Assembly: GCF_002217985.1 (NCBI RefSeq)
Contig: NZ_BCMI01000024.1
Location: 1 to 36,259 of the forward strand
Direction: 5' to 3'
Source of the DNA: Secundilactobacillus pentosiphilus
GTDB taxonomy: Bacteria; Bacillota; Bacilli; Lactobacillales; Lactobacillaceae
DNA: 36,259 nucleotides
Part shown: positions 6,818-14,666 of the stretch, piece after piece
Position numbering within the stretch: the first letter of the stretch is position 1
How the letters are laid out: each line of letters starts with the position of its first letter
Notes under the pieces: model-generated
Told to the model about the DNA's origin: nothing
The model's input: the letters and a program-made list of their open reading frames with translations, nothing else
Database searches by the model: none
Position numbers and translations under genes: made by a program

Positions 6818-7282
6818 ATGTCATTTGAAGCAGTAAAAGCGAATTTTGAAAAAGCTGGGATTGCTGATCGGATCCAGGTTTTCCACGAGTCTACGGCATC
6901 GGTGCAGGACGCCGCGGAACAGCTAGGGGTCAAGCCAGAACAAATCGGTAAAACCATGGCGTTCAACTTGAAAGAAGGTCCCATCGTCATCGTGGTCAAA
7001 GGTACGGCACGGATTTCAAACCAGAAGTTCAAGGCGGCGTTCCACCAGAAGGCCAAGATGGTCCAGGCGCCGGATTTACCCGAACTCATCGGCCATCCGG
7101 CTGGCGGCGTGTGCCCATTTGCGTTGCAGCCAGGCGTGCGCGTCTACCTCGACGAAAGTGTCAAAGATGAAGCTGACCTGTATCCGGCGGCGGGGCTGCC
7201 GAATGCCGCCTTGCGGCTATCGTTAGCCGAACTGCAGCAGTACTCGGAACCCTTTGAGTGGACGGATGTGGTGAAGGATTAA
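6818..7282 (+). CDS. YbaK/EbsC-family aminoacyl-tRNA deacylase
   Basis: The protein has 154 residues and the YbaK/ProX fold, whose members hydrolyse mischarged tRNA in trans (for example Cys- or Ala-tRNA(Pro)). Recognisable parts are FHESTASVQDAAEQLGVKPEQIGKTMAF, containing the lysine conserved at the active site, IVVKGTARISNQKFK, and IGHPAGGVCPFAL, the family's GxxxGGxxPFG-like loop. The ATG at 6818 is preferred to the GTG at 6809, which sits directly on the AAAGGAAG site. A single-gene unit between two terminators. The exact tRNA substrate cannot be read from the sequence; this subgroup is usually annotated only as YbaK/EbsC. Confidence 0.88.
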   Translation: MSFEAVKANFEKAGIADRIQVFHESTASVQDAAEQLGVKPEQIGKTMAFNLKEGPIVIVVKGTARISNQKFKAAFHQKAKMVQAPDLPELIGHPAGGVCPFALQPGVRVYLDESVKDEADLYPAAGLPNAALRLSLAELQQYSEPFEWTDVVKD

Positions 7283-7354
7283 TGTCCAAATGGGAAGACT
7301 TGGTAACTCAAAGTGGAATTTTAACGTAAAAATGCTGATCAATTAAGGTTAGGG

Positions 7355-7387
7355 AAGGCACTTGACTCAGAACAAGTGCCTTTTTTG
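7355..7387 (+). terminator. Terminator after the YbaK-family gene
   Basis: AAGGCACTT / AAGTGCCTT stem, ten-base loop, then TTTTT. Confidence 0.88.
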
Positions 7388-7512
7388 TGAAAGCAACTTT
7401 GATAAGCTGTTATTTCAACTAAATGCGATTGGTGCAAACGGCTTTCAAAATCACAGTCTCTGGTGATGAAGTCGCGCTTTAAATATAATTTAATTTCATT
7501 ACAAATAAGAAA

Positions 7513-7527
7513 ATGTAAGCGTTAAAT
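7513..7527. promoter_or_regulatory. Candidate cre box (CcpA) in front of the LacI-type gene
   Basis: ATGTAAGCGTTAAAT fits the cre consensus WTGNAANCGNWNNCW at all but one position. It overlaps the -35 region of a promoter with TATAAT at 7546-7551, which would allow carbon catabolite repression of the regulator. Confidence 0.5.
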
Positions 7528-7597
7528 TTTCCAAAAGCGACATAGTATAATATCATTAGCTTTAACAATGAATTTCGATAAAAAAGAAGGTGATCAG

Positions 7598-8629
7598 ATG
7601 GCAACGATGAAGGATATTGCCCGTGAAGCGAGTGTTTCGGTGGCTACCGTTTCGATGGTGCTGAATAATAAGCCCAACTCCCGGATTTCTAAACATAAGC
7701 GTGAAGAAATCGAACGGCTGGCGAGAAAACTGAATTACCAGCCTAACTTTGCCGCCATTTCACTGAGTAAGCAGCAAAGCCTCAACATCGCGCTGATCGT
7801 ACCGGACATTACGAACCCGTTTTTTTCACTGCTGACCAAGGAAATTGATCTGTCACTGGAAAAAGACGGTTATTCGACGATCTTCGTGGACAGTAATAAT
7901 TCGTTTCAAAATGAGAAAAAAGCGATTGAAAGCATGGTGTCTCGCGGAGTTGACGGCATCATCCTGGTGCCTTCAAACGAGTTTTTCCGGGTGGATCAAG
8001 CGCAGCGCAAACAGCTGATTGCTAACTTAGACAAACCGTTCATTTTACTGAATGCCTACCCGAATGATCTGGATGTCAGTTACGTGAACTTCGACAACGT
8101 AAACGGGGCTTACATCGCTACGCAGGAACTGATCAATAAGGGCCATCAAGAAATTGCCTTTATTCAGGGACAGACCGGCTTCGTCAACGCCGCGGAACGG
8201 TTGACGGGCTACCAGCAGGCGTTGAGGGATCATCACTTGGCGGTCAAACCGCAAAACTTGTTCATGGGGGATTATTCCGTGGGGAGTGGCTATGAACTGG
8301 CTAGCACGATTACCCAGCGAAAGGATATTACCGCGATCTTGAGCTCCAACGACTTAATGTTATTTGGCATCATCAAGTGGGCCAAAATGCACCACATTGA
8401 CGTTTTGCATCAGTACGCGATGATTGGCTTTGATAATGATCCGTATTCGGAAATTTTGGAAGTGCCGTTGACCTCGGTTGATCAGCGGCCGAAAGCCATG
8501 ATTGAAAAGGCACTGGCGATTTTGCTTGAGAGGATCGGCAGTGATCACCCAGTCAACAAGCACGCACTGATCAAACCGGAGCTGATCAAGCGCGCTTCGG
8601 TCTTTGCGCCGGTAACGACTAGCGAGTAG
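7598..8629 (+). CDS. LacI/GalR-family transcriptional repressor
   Basis: The product has 343 residues. The N-terminal LacI helix-turn-helix and hinge read MATMKDIAREASVSVATVSMVLNNKPN. The remainder is a periplasmic-binding-protein-like ligand domain (LNIALIVPDITNPFFSLL, GVDGIILVPS, AILSSNDLMLFGIIKWA, IGFDNDPYSEILEVPLTSVDQ). The start at 7598 has AGAAGG 7 bases upstream; the ATG at 7568 has none. It lies just before the amidotransferase-like/transporter/amide-hydrolase genes and is likely to control them through the 18-bp palindrome at 8814-8831. A cre box and TATAAT promoter precede it. The ligand is unknown; LacI proteins usually sense the pathway's substrate or a sugar derivative. Confidence 0.9.
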   Translation: MATMKDIAREASVSVATVSMVLNNKPNSRISKHKREEIERLARKLNYQPNFAAISLSKQQSLNIALIVPDITNPFFSLLTKEIDLSLEKDGYSTIFVDSNNSFQNEKKAIESMVSRGVDGIILVPSNEFFRVDQAQRKQLIANLDKPFILLNAYPNDLDVSYVNFDNVNGAYIATQELINKGHQEIAFIQGQTGFVNAAERLTGYQQALRDHHLAVKPQNLFMGDYSVGSGYELASTITQRKDITAILSSNDLMLFGIIKWAKMHHIDVLHQYAMIGFDNDPYSEILEVPLTSVDQRPKAMIEKALAILLERIGSDHPVNKHALIKPELIKRASVFAPVTTSE

Positions 8630-8736
8630 GCACGATGATCGCTGGTGTGATTCGTGCACATTGTCACAATGATGAAATGTGTTCATTACTTTTTTGTGTG
8701 TAAAATTCAATAGAAAAATTTATGGATACATAACCG

Positions 8737-8765
8737 TTGACATTTTCCCGGATAGTATTTATATT
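8737..8765 (+). promoter_or_regulatory. Consensus-like promoter upstream of the amide-hydrolase operon
   Basis: A perfect TTGACA -35 (8737-8742), a 17-base spacer and TATATT -10 (8760-8765). RNA from here would run straight into the hairpin at 8769-8808, so it may serve an attenuated transcript or be partly blocked. Confidence 0.55.
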
Positions 8766-8768
8766 TAA

Positions 8769-8814
8769 GCCAAAAAGAGAGCGCAGATCCTAGCGCTTTG
8801 TTTTTGGCCTTTTT
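8769..8814 (+). terminator. Terminator/attenuator hairpin between the LacI gene and its operon
   Basis: Outer stem GCCAAAAA/TTTTTGGC and inner stem AGCGC/GCGCT, followed by CTTTTT. It lies 140 bases beyond the regulator's stop and between the two candidate promoters. It could end regulator transcripts or attenuate the leader RNA. Confidence 0.7.
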
Positions 8815-8831
8815 GCTTAACCGGTTAAGCA
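8814..8831. promoter_or_regulatory. 18-bp perfect palindrome, probable LacI-type operator
   Basis: TGCTTAACCGGTTAAGCA is perfectly symmetric with a central CCGG, typical of LacI/GalR operators. It lies between the regulator gene and the operon, immediately upstream of a TTGATT-17-TATTTT promoter (8832-8860). Confidence 0.75.
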
Positions 8832-8860
8832 GTTGATTTGTAGAGCTTTTATTGATATTT
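8832..8860 (+). promoter_or_regulatory. Promoter of the amide-hydrolase operon
   Basis: TTGATT and TATTTT spaced by 17 bases, starting one base after the operator palindrome. It is positioned about 30 bases before the first gene's ribosome binding site. Confidence 0.45.
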
Positions 8861-8898
8861 TCCATAAGTAACGACAACGTACTGAAGGGGTTGTGAGA

Positions 8899-9645
8899 AT
8901 GGCAAAAATATTGTTGGCAGGCGAGTCGTGGATTTCAAGTACAACGGAGTACAAGGGATATGATTCCTTTACCAGTACCAAGTTAGAGAGTGGTTGTGAG
9001 GATCTGTTAAAGGCGTTACGCGGATTGGGACATTCCGTGGAGCACTTGTTCGCTCATGACGTGCCGGAGAAGTTTCCGTGGACGTTGAGCGAACTCAACC
9101 AGTATGACGTGGTGATCCTCTCCGATATCGGGGCGAATTCATTTAACCTTTCGGATCGCGTCTTTGCGGGCGGTAACCCGACGACCGACAGGCTGCAGCT
9201 GTTAAAGGAGTGGGTCAATAACGGCGGCGCGCTGATGATGGCGGGCGGCTACCTGTCATTTGGCGGCTTTGAGGGCAAGGCCCATTATCACAATACCGCG
9301 CTGGAAGAAATTTTACCCGTGGATGTCAGTCCCTTTGATGACCGGATTGAAACCCCGGCAGGCGCGGTTCCGAAAGAAGCAGTTGCTAACGGCATCTCCG
9401 AAAATTTGGGACAGTTTCCTAAAGTCCTGGGTTATCAAGTGGTGACACCTAAGAACGACAGTGACGTGCTGATGACCATTGACGGCCACCCGTTTTTGAT
9501 CACCCGCAAAGTGGGTCAGGGCCGGACTTTAGCTTACACGACCGATATTGCACCGCACTGGGCATCACAGGATTTCATGAGCTGGACGCATTACGGCCAA
9601 TTCTTCTCCAGGTGTATTCACTGGCTATCAGGTGATCTGCAGTAG
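8899..9645 (+). CDS. Class I glutamine-amidotransferase-like protein (DUF/PF07090 type)
   Basis: The protein has 248 residues from the ATG at 8899 (MAKILLAGES); AGGGG precedes it by 10 bases, and the GTG at 8893 is the alternative. It is cytoplasmic. The sequence matches the putative glutamine amidotransferase family: MAKILLAGESW, LLKALRGLGHSVEHLFAHDVPEKFPWTL, YDVVILSDIGAN, LLKEWVNNGGALMMAGGYLSFGGFEGKAHYHNTALEEILPV, TRKVGQGRTLAYTTDIAPHW. Members adopt the flavodoxin-like GATase fold, but I see no Cys in the usual nucleophile elbow (GGYLSFGG replaces a GxCxG-type motif), so classical glutaminase activity is doubtful. First gene of a three-gene operon. It probably acts on or remodels the substrate that the amide hydrolase also handles. 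Confidence 0.8.
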   Translation: MAKILLAGESWISSTTEYKGYDSFTSTKLESGCEDLLKALRGLGHSVEHLFAHDVPEKFPWTLSELNQYDVVILSDIGANSFNLSDRVFAGGNPTTDRLQLLKEWVNNGGALMMAGGYLSFGGFEGKAHYHNTALEEILPVDVSPFDDRIETPAGAVPKEAVANGISENLGQFPKVLGYQVVTPKNDSDVLMTIDGHPFLITRKVGQGRTLAYTTDIAPHWASQDFMSWTHYGQFFSRCIHWLSGDLQ

Positions 9646-9695
9646 TGTGAGACACGGCAAATGACGCTGTTTGAAAATGAAAGGGGTTTCGCAAC

Positions 9696-10697
9696 ATGGA
9701 TGCTCAAAAAAACGTTAATGGATCAGGCTCTGTTGAAAAAAAGGTGGTTGTGCCGCTACTGGCTTTAGCCACCATTCTAGCGGGGATGTTATCCCCCATG
9801 CAGTCCGCGGTCAACGGGCAAGTTGGTAAGGAATTAGGCGATGGGAATGCTTCTGCGGTAGTCTCCTTCGGATCAGGTCTAGTGGTTATGGCCATTATTA
9901 TTTTAGCTAGAAAATCTACCCGGCAGCAGTTCGCTTCCATTCCCTCCAAGATGGCTGCCAGACACCTGCCGTGGTGGAACTGGATCGCTGGTTGCTGCGG
10001 GGCGATGGTGGTCTTCTCAGAAGGGGCTTCCGCTTCAGTCCTTGGGGTGGCGACCTTCCAAACGACTTTGATTTCAGGGATGGTCATTTCGGGTCTGCTC
10101 TGTGACCGCTTCGGGATCGGGGTTCCGGTTAAACAGCCGTTCAACTTTGCCCGGATCTTAGGGGCGATCCTCGCCGTTGTCGCAACCGTGCTGGTGGTTT
10201 TGCCGAGCTGGCAGGCACCTAAGGTCGTGGCTTTAGCGATTTTACCGTTCTTAGCTGGTTTGTTAGCCGGCTGGCAACCTGCCGGTAACTCAGCAGTTGC
10301 CAACGAAACGGGTTCAATGCTGGTCTCGATTACCTGGAACTTCATTGTCGGTTTTTCGATCCTTGGTTTAGCACTGTTAGTCCGGGTCATGATGGGCGCC
10401 GTTCAATTCCATTTGCCATCCGCTTGGTGGATGTATCTGGGCGGCCCGCTGGGGTTGCTTTCAATCGCTCTGATGGCGTTACTGGTTCGTGGTTTGGGGC
10501 TCTTGCTATTGGGACTGGCCTCCACGGCGGGGCAGTTGATCGGCTCCGTGCTGATTGACTGGCTGATTCCGCAATTAGGTGCTCAAGTCTACCTGCTCAC
10601 GGTTCTGGGTGCTTTAGTGGCCCTGATTGGTGCGGGTATTGCGATGATTCCGTCGGCCAAGAAAAAGGTCACGGTGGATGAACTGGAGACACACTGA
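9696..10697 (+). CDS. DMT-superfamily transporter with two DUF606 (YdcZ) halves
   Basis: The product has 333 residues and about ten membrane helices. Two homologous halves can be seen: one begins near residue 20 (VPLLALATILAGMLSPMQSAVNGQVGKELGDGNASAVVSFGSG), the other near residue 180 (LPFLAGLLAGWQPAGNSAVANETGSMLVSITWNFIVG). Both share the pattern GxxxxxQxxxNxxVxxExGsxxxxxxxxF of DUF606/YdcZ proteins. Many DUF606 proteins are single-domain pairs; here the halves are fused. The substrate is unknown. The short gap to the next gene and the shared promoter make it the likely importer or exporter for the amide hydrolase pathway. AAGGGG lies 10 bases before the ATG. Confidence 0.85.
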   Translation: MDAQKNVNGSGSVEKKVVVPLLALATILAGMLSPMQSAVNGQVGKELGDGNASAVVSFGSGLVVMAIIILARKSTRQQFASIPSKMAARHLPWWNWIAGCCGAMVVFSEGASASVLGVATFQTTLISGMVISGLLCDRFGIGVPVKQPFNFARILGAILAVVATVLVVLPSWQAPKVVALAILPFLAGLLAGWQPAGNSAVANETGSMLVSITWNFIVGFSILGLALLVRVMMGAVQFHLPSAWWMYLGGPLGLLSIALMALLVRGLGLLLLGLASTAGQLIGSVLIDWLIPQLGAQVYLLTVLGALVALIGAGIAMIPSAKKKVTVDELETH

Positions 10698-10724
10698 TAA
10701 CCTTAGCCTGAAAGGAGTTTTATA

Positions 10725-11780
10725 ATGGCTTGTACGGGAATTGAACTGATCAGTAAACAGCAACGGCCATACTGGGGCCGCACCCAGGATTTCGAACAGC
10801 ACTTTGAATATGCCGGCGTGAAGGTGCCAAAGGGCTATCTCTGGCGGGCTGCCGCTACCCCGTTTGAATCCCAGCTCAACGTGATGGGCATCGTCTGGGC
10901 CAAAGACATTCATCAGGCACCGGTATTACTGGACGGCATCAACGATTACGGCATCTGCGGCGGATCCTTTTACTTCGACCACTTTTACCGCTACGTGGAC
11001 ACCGAAACGATTGAAGCCTCCGGCAAGGTGGCCGTTCGCGGCGAAGAGCTGTGTACCTGGATCCTGACGCATTATAAGAGCTTAGATGATATCAAAAACA
11101 ACCTGGGAAATGATATCGGCATCACCAATGAAGTCGGCTATATGATGGGCATGTCGGTGCCGCAGCACTGCGTCTTCATCGATCAAGAAGGCCGTTCCAT
11201 CGTGGTGGAACCTTCCAAACCCAACGGCTTTCGAATCTTTGACAATCCGTTAGGGGTTATGACGAACGCGCCGACCTTTGATTGGCACTTGAACAACCTT
11301 AAAACTTGGCTGGAACGGATCACCAACCGCAGCTACACCTTTGATGACGGTGAACCCATTGAACAAATTGGTCTGGATGAATCCACCAGCGGTTTAGTGG
11401 GCTTGCCAGCCGATTACAAACCGGAATCGCGCTTTTTGAGGGCGGCCGTAAATAAGTTGATGTCCGTTGAAGTCGACGATGAGGAAACGCTGAATCAAAT
11501 CTTCCAACTGCTGTCAGCGGTCAATACGCCAAAGGGATCGCTGCGGATTCACGGCGAAGGTGAAACGCTGGTGGCCTGGACACAGTATACGGCCGGCTAC
11601 GATATTCAAAAGAAACAGCTGTACGCCTTTACCTACGATAACCAGAACTTAAGGATGCTTGAATTTGGTGACCCGGCCGACTGGGCATCAGAGATGGCGT
11701 ATTTCAGCTTTATTTCGAAGCCTAAGGCCCAGCCATTTACACCCCAAAATGAGTGGGAGCCAGGGGAGAATACGATTTAA
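10725..11780 (+). CDS. Linear-amide C-N hydrolase (Ntn; choloylglycine hydrolase/penicillin acylase family)
   Basis: The protein has 351 residues in the Ntn-hydrolase CBAH family. The usual nucleophile is Cys2 exposed by Met removal; here the start is Met-Ala-Cys, so an extra Ala must be removed. With that offset, Arg19 and Asp22 in WGRTQDF match the family's Arg18/Asp21, MTNAPTFDWHL supplies the oxyanion Asn, and SRFLRA the conserved Arg. The stretch where bile salt hydrolases have a GLNF motif reads GGSFYF, so bile acids are not the obvious substrate; penicillin-V-like, N-acyl-homoserine-lactone-like or other linear amides are possible. No signal peptide, so it is cytoplasmic. AAAGGAG lies 9 bases before the ATG. 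Last gene of the operon, followed by a strong terminator. Confidence 0.87.
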   Translation: MACTGIELISKQQRPYWGRTQDFEQHFEYAGVKVPKGYLWRAAATPFESQLNVMGIVWAKDIHQAPVLLDGINDYGICGGSFYFDHFYRYVDTETIEASGKVAVRGEELCTWILTHYKSLDDIKNNLGNDIGITNEVGYMMGMSVPQHCVFIDQEGRSIVVEPSKPNGFRIFDNPLGVMTNAPTFDWHLNNLKTWLERITNRSYTFDDGEPIEQIGLDESTSGLVGLPADYKPESRFLRAAVNKLMSVEVDDEETLNQIFQLLSAVNTPKGSLRIHGEGETLVAWTQYTAGYDIQKKQLYAFTYDNQNLRMLEFGDPADWASEMAYFSFISKPKAQPFTPQNEWEPGENTI

Positions 11781-11817
11781 GTGGTTACCTAATTTCTGAA
11801 ATAAAGTGTCTTTCTTT

Positions 11818-11861
11818 GCAGTTAATTGTTGCTCATTTACGAGTGATAATTAACTGCTTTA
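11818..11861. terminator. Operon terminator, 17-bp stem
   Basis: GCAGTTAATTGTTGCTC pairs with GAGTGATAATTAACTGC (three G-T pairs) around loop ATTTAC, followed by TTTATTTG. Confidence 0.85.
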
Positions 11862-11950
11862 TTTGTTTATTCAAAAAACAGTCAGCATTAACCCCCGTAA
11901 AACAGGCATTAGTGGTACACTTTTAAGTATTATAAGTAGGGGGTTACATT

Positions 11951-12337
11951 GTGAAAGTTCGTCGGATTCTGTTTAGTTTGGCTTTGAGTTTCTTGTTTGT
12001 TGTTTTAGGTCTTGGTGCTAGCTCGAGTACAGCTTCAGCTCATTCTAGGACGATTCATGCCTTTCCATCATATGTCAGAGGCTATTGGCATACCCGGAAT
12101 GAGACACACGGTATGCATATCACTAAACATACGTTGAAGATTGATGGCGGTGCAAAATTGACGCACCCTCGATATAAACGAGTGCCGTTTGCAAGTCAAG
12201 ATGTGAGTGTTTATAATACGCGTAAGCATCATCGAGTAACAATTAATTTTGTCACGCTTGCTGGTCATGAACTAAGTTATACTTATAATTCAAATAATTT
12301 AAATAGTGTGCCGTGGACTTTTCACTACGGTTGGTAG
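11951..12337 (+). CDS. Small secreted protein, P-x-x-RGxW family, member 4
   Basis: The product has 128 residues and starts at GTG with AGGGGG 7 bases upstream. The signal peptide is MKVRRILFSLALSFLFVVLGLGASSSTASAHS. The mature part opens IHAFPSYVRGYWHTRNETHGMHITKHTLKID, keeping the P-x-x-[VIL]-R-G-x-W core of the family, then HHRVTINFVTLAGHELSYTYN and ends FHYGW. Shorter than the others and rich in His. A single-gene unit with a shared convergent terminator. Function unknown. Confidence 0.72.
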   Translation: MKVRRILFSLALSFLFVVLGLGASSSTASAHSRTIHAFPSYVRGYWHTRNETHGMHITKHTLKIDGGAKLTHPRYKRVPFASQDVSVYNTRKHHRVTINFVTLAGHELSYTYNSNNLNSVPWTFHYGW

Positions 12338-12346
12338 ATCAATAAT

Positions 12347-12392
12347 AAAAAGGGCCTTAGATCAGTAATATTGCTGATTTAAGGCCCTTTGA
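12347..12392. terminator. Bidirectional terminator between secreted protein 4 and pncB
   Basis: AAAGGGCCTT/AAGGCCCTTT outer stem and ATCAG/CTGAT inner stem, with A-run on one side and T-run on the other. It serves both convergent genes. Confidence 0.88.
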
Positions 12393-12405
12393 TTATCTGT
12401 ATTTT

Positions 12406-13818
12406 TTATTTCCCCTTGATCAAATCATCCTGCAGTTTAGCCAACTGCGGTGTCATGTAAACGTGGTAACTGTCCGGCTTAGTCAGCCGTTTGGTTTCGT
12501 CAGGTAATTCAGCGATGCGTTGCTTGCTGAAGGCTTGAATGTCTAACGGACTCACCGCCTTTTGATCCAGATCAACCGGTGCTAACAACGGCTTGGCGTC
12601 AAAGCTGTTGAGCGGCTGCACCTTGCTGACACTGAGCGGGTTACTGTCGAGGACGTCTAAGTGGTGTTGGTCGGTAATCTGTTCATCGGCTAAAGCAATC
12701 AAGTCGGCAAAAGCCTTGTTGGTGCCTTCACGGTAAAGCCGGTAGACCTGCTTCTTACCCGGGATCGTGACTTTTTCACGGCTGTCGCTGATTTTAATTT
12801 TCGGGATGAGCTTGCCGCCTTGTTCGATGGCGGCTAACTTATAAACACCGCTCAAAACGGGGGAGGAGGCACTGGTGATCAGTTTTTCACCGATTCCAAA
12901 GTTATCAATGGGTGCACCTTGATGCAGTAACGATTCAATAATGTTTTCGTCGAGGGCGTTGGAAATGGTAATTTTAGCCTTCGGGAATCCGGCGTCATCC
13001 AGCATCGCGCGTGCTTTACGCGACAGTGAAGCAATGTCGCCGGAATCGATACGGATGCCCACCGGTTCGTGGCCGCTTGCGCGCAGTTCTTTGAAGACGG
13101 TGATGGCGTTTGGAATACCAGAGGTCAAGACATCGTAGGTATCCACTAACAGGGCGCTGTTGTCCGGGTAGAATTTGGCCCACTGACGAAAGGCCGTGAG
13201 TTCGTCCGGATAGGCTTCAATCCAGCTGTGCGCCATGGTGCCGGCGACCGGGATCGAGAACTTCTCGCCCGCTAACATGTTTGACGTGCTGGAAACACCG
13301 CCAATGACTGCGGCCCGTGCACCATAAACCGCGCTGTCAGCGCCTTGCGCACGACGAGCACCGAATTCCATGATTGGCCGATCGCCGGCAGCAAACGTCA
13401 TGCGCCGCGCCTTGGTGGCAATCAAGGATTCGTGGTTGAGAATGGTCAGCAGCAGCGTTTCTAACAGCTGAGCTTGAGCAATCGGGCCTTCGACTGTGAT
13501 CAGCGGCTCCCGCGGGAAAACGGGAGTCCCTTCAGGAATGGCCTGGAGGTGGCAATCGAATTTAAAGGTTGCCAGGAAGTTCAAGAAATCCTCATCCCAA
13601 AGATGCAGGCTCCGGAAATAAGCGATGTCTGCTGGTGTAAATGAAAGCGGCAGTGTATCGATAATTTGCTGCAGCCCGGCAGTGATCACAAAACTGCCTT
13701 GATCCGGTACTTTCCGGAAGAAAAGGTCAAAGGTCGCTCGGGTATCGGGCAGATCCTTATGGAAACCATTGGCCATTGAAAATTCATATAAGTCGGTTAA
13801 TAAAGAGAGATTACGCAT
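12406..13818 (-). CDS. pncB: Nicotinate phosphoribosyltransferase
   Basis: The enzyme makes nicotinate mononucleotide from nicotinate and PRPP with ATP use, the entry step of the Preiss-Handler NAD salvage route. The product has 470 residues from MRNLSLLTDLYEFSMANGF, a typical beginning of the family. Other recognisable blocks are LLLTILNHESLIATKARR, MEFGARRAQG, VAGTMAHSWIEAYPDELTAF with the phosphorylated-histidine motif, VGIRIDSGDIASLSRKAR and SASSPVLSGVYKLAA. An in-frame upstream ATG (13875) lies beyond the operator and would add a non-family extension, so 13818 is chosen although its Shine-Dalgarno spacing is long (AAGGA about 13 bases away). Divergent from niaR across a short region with a palindromic operator, so it is probably repressed when niacin is plentiful. 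Confidence 0.95.
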   Translation of the reverse strand: MRNLSLLTDLYEFSMANGFHKDLPDTRATFDLFFRKVPDQGSFVITAGLQQIIDTLPLSFTPADIAYFRSLHLWDEDFLNFLATFKFDCHLQAIPEGTPVFPREPLITVEGPIAQAQLLETLLLTILNHESLIATKARRMTFAAGDRPIMEFGARRAQGADSAVYGARAAVIGGVSSTSNMLAGEKFSIPVAGTMAHSWIEAYPDELTAFRQWAKFYPDNSALLVDTYDVLTSGIPNAITVFKELRASGHEPVGIRIDSGDIASLSRKARAMLDDAGFPKAKITISNALDENIIESLLHQGAPIDNFGIGEKLITSASSPVLSGVYKLAAIEQGGKLIPKIKISDSREKVTIPGKKQVYRLYREGTNKAFADLIALADEQITDQHHLDVLDSNPLSVSKVQPLNSFDAKPLLAPVDLDQKAVSPLDIQAFSKQRIAELPDETKRLTKPDSYHVYMTPQLAKLQDDLIKGK

Positions 13819-13850
13819 GACTATTCGTCCAATCCTTTCATGTCTAAATT

Positions 13851-13864
13851 GGTGTCTTGACACC
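13851..13864. promoter_or_regulatory. Probable NiaR operator
   Basis: GGTGTCTTGACACC is a near-perfect palindrome with a TT centre. It lies in the pncB-niaR divergent region and overlaps the TTGACA -35 box of niaR, as expected for an autoregulated niacin repressor. That it is the NiaR site is inferred from position and from the GTC-TTGAC pattern. Confidence 0.7.
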
Positions 13865-13886
13865 CCATGAAACATTGTCTTTATCT
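13857..13886 (+). promoter_or_regulatory. niaR promoter
   Basis: Perfect TTGACA (13857-13862) with TTATCT (13881-13886) 18 bases downstream. The -35 box lies inside the palindromic operator. Confidence 0.55.
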
Positions 13887-14001
13887 TAGCATACCTGAGA
13901 GAAAAAGGTTTAATTTGAGGGACTTAATATTCTCATCGGCAGGGATTTTTGGTAAGATTAAGAGCAGAGCATCTCAATTTTATGTAAAAGCAGGCGGTAT
14001 C

Positions 14002-14511
14002 TTGACAAGTACGGAACGGCGGTCACAAATTCAATCAATTTTATCAACGAGTCAGGTTCCCATCAGTGCCAGCGCACTAGGGCGAAGGTTTAACGTGAGC
14101 CGGCAAACGATTGTGGGGGACGTTTCCCTGTTAAGGGCCGGCGGTGAGCCGATCGTAGCGACCATGCGCGGCTATGAATACCAGCAAAAGGCGGTTCACG
14201 AGGCCGTTTTAGTGTGCCGGCATTTTCCCAGCGACAGCGCTGATGAAATGCGCCGGATCGTTGAAGCGGGCGGCGTGATCGAAGACGTGGTGGTGGATCA
14301 CCCGCTGTACGGCCAGATCAGGGCGAATTTGCAGGTCCGAGACATCGGCGACGTGAACCTGTTTGTAGCGAAGGTAAAGCGCCAAAACGCCCACCTGCTG
14401 TCAGAATTGACGGACGGCGTGCACACCCATACGATTGCTTACGATACGCCAGAACAGCTGGCCGCCATTCAGACATCGCTGCGGAAGGCCGGTTATCTGT
14501 ACGAGGACTGA
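14002..14511 (+). CDS. niaR: NiaR-type niacin-responsive repressor (HTH_11 + 3H domain)
   Basis: The protein has 169 residues counted from TTG at 14002 (MTSTERRSQIQSIL), which gives the usual NiaR length. The ORF opens 135 bases earlier, but the extra part is unrelated to the family. Residues 1-65 form a winged helix (LSTSQVPISASALGRRFNVSRQTIVGDVSLLRAGG). The 3H domain follows with the three conserved histidines in CRHFP, VVDHPLYGQI and VHTHTIAY, which bind a metal and niacin. It represses niacin uptake and salvage genes, here pncB, when niacin is available. A weak AGGCGG precedes the TTG, so the exact start is less sure than the identity. Confidence 0.9.
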   Translation: MTSTERRSQIQSILSTSQVPISASALGRRFNVSRQTIVGDVSLLRAGGEPIVATMRGYEYQQKAVHEAVLVCRHFPSDSADEMRRIVEAGGVIEDVVVDHPLYGQIRANLQVRDIGDVNLFVAKVKRQNAHLLSELTDGVHTHTIAYDTPEQLAAIQTSLRKAGYLYED

Positions 14512-14666
14512 CGTGCAGTGCCTATTTAATGAGGCGTAATGATTGATCTAAGCTGAATTTAACGGCAAAAAATGCAGACCAAGTACCCAAAATTTCCCCG
14601 AATTAACCACTAATCTAATATTTACATTAAAGTGGGTAATAATGATTTTAAAACAATCGTGCAGGT

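Noticed and set aside
9704-10390. 228-aa minus-strand ORF opposite the transporter gene
   Set aside because: Composition (Thr/Pro/Lys-rich, no family) is the antisense of hydrophobic codons; a shadow of the DUF606 gene.
10725-11780. Bile salt hydrolase as a specific call
   Set aside because: Family-level residues are present, but the GLNF loop is absent and the context is not bile-related; only the wider linear-amide hydrolase call is supported.
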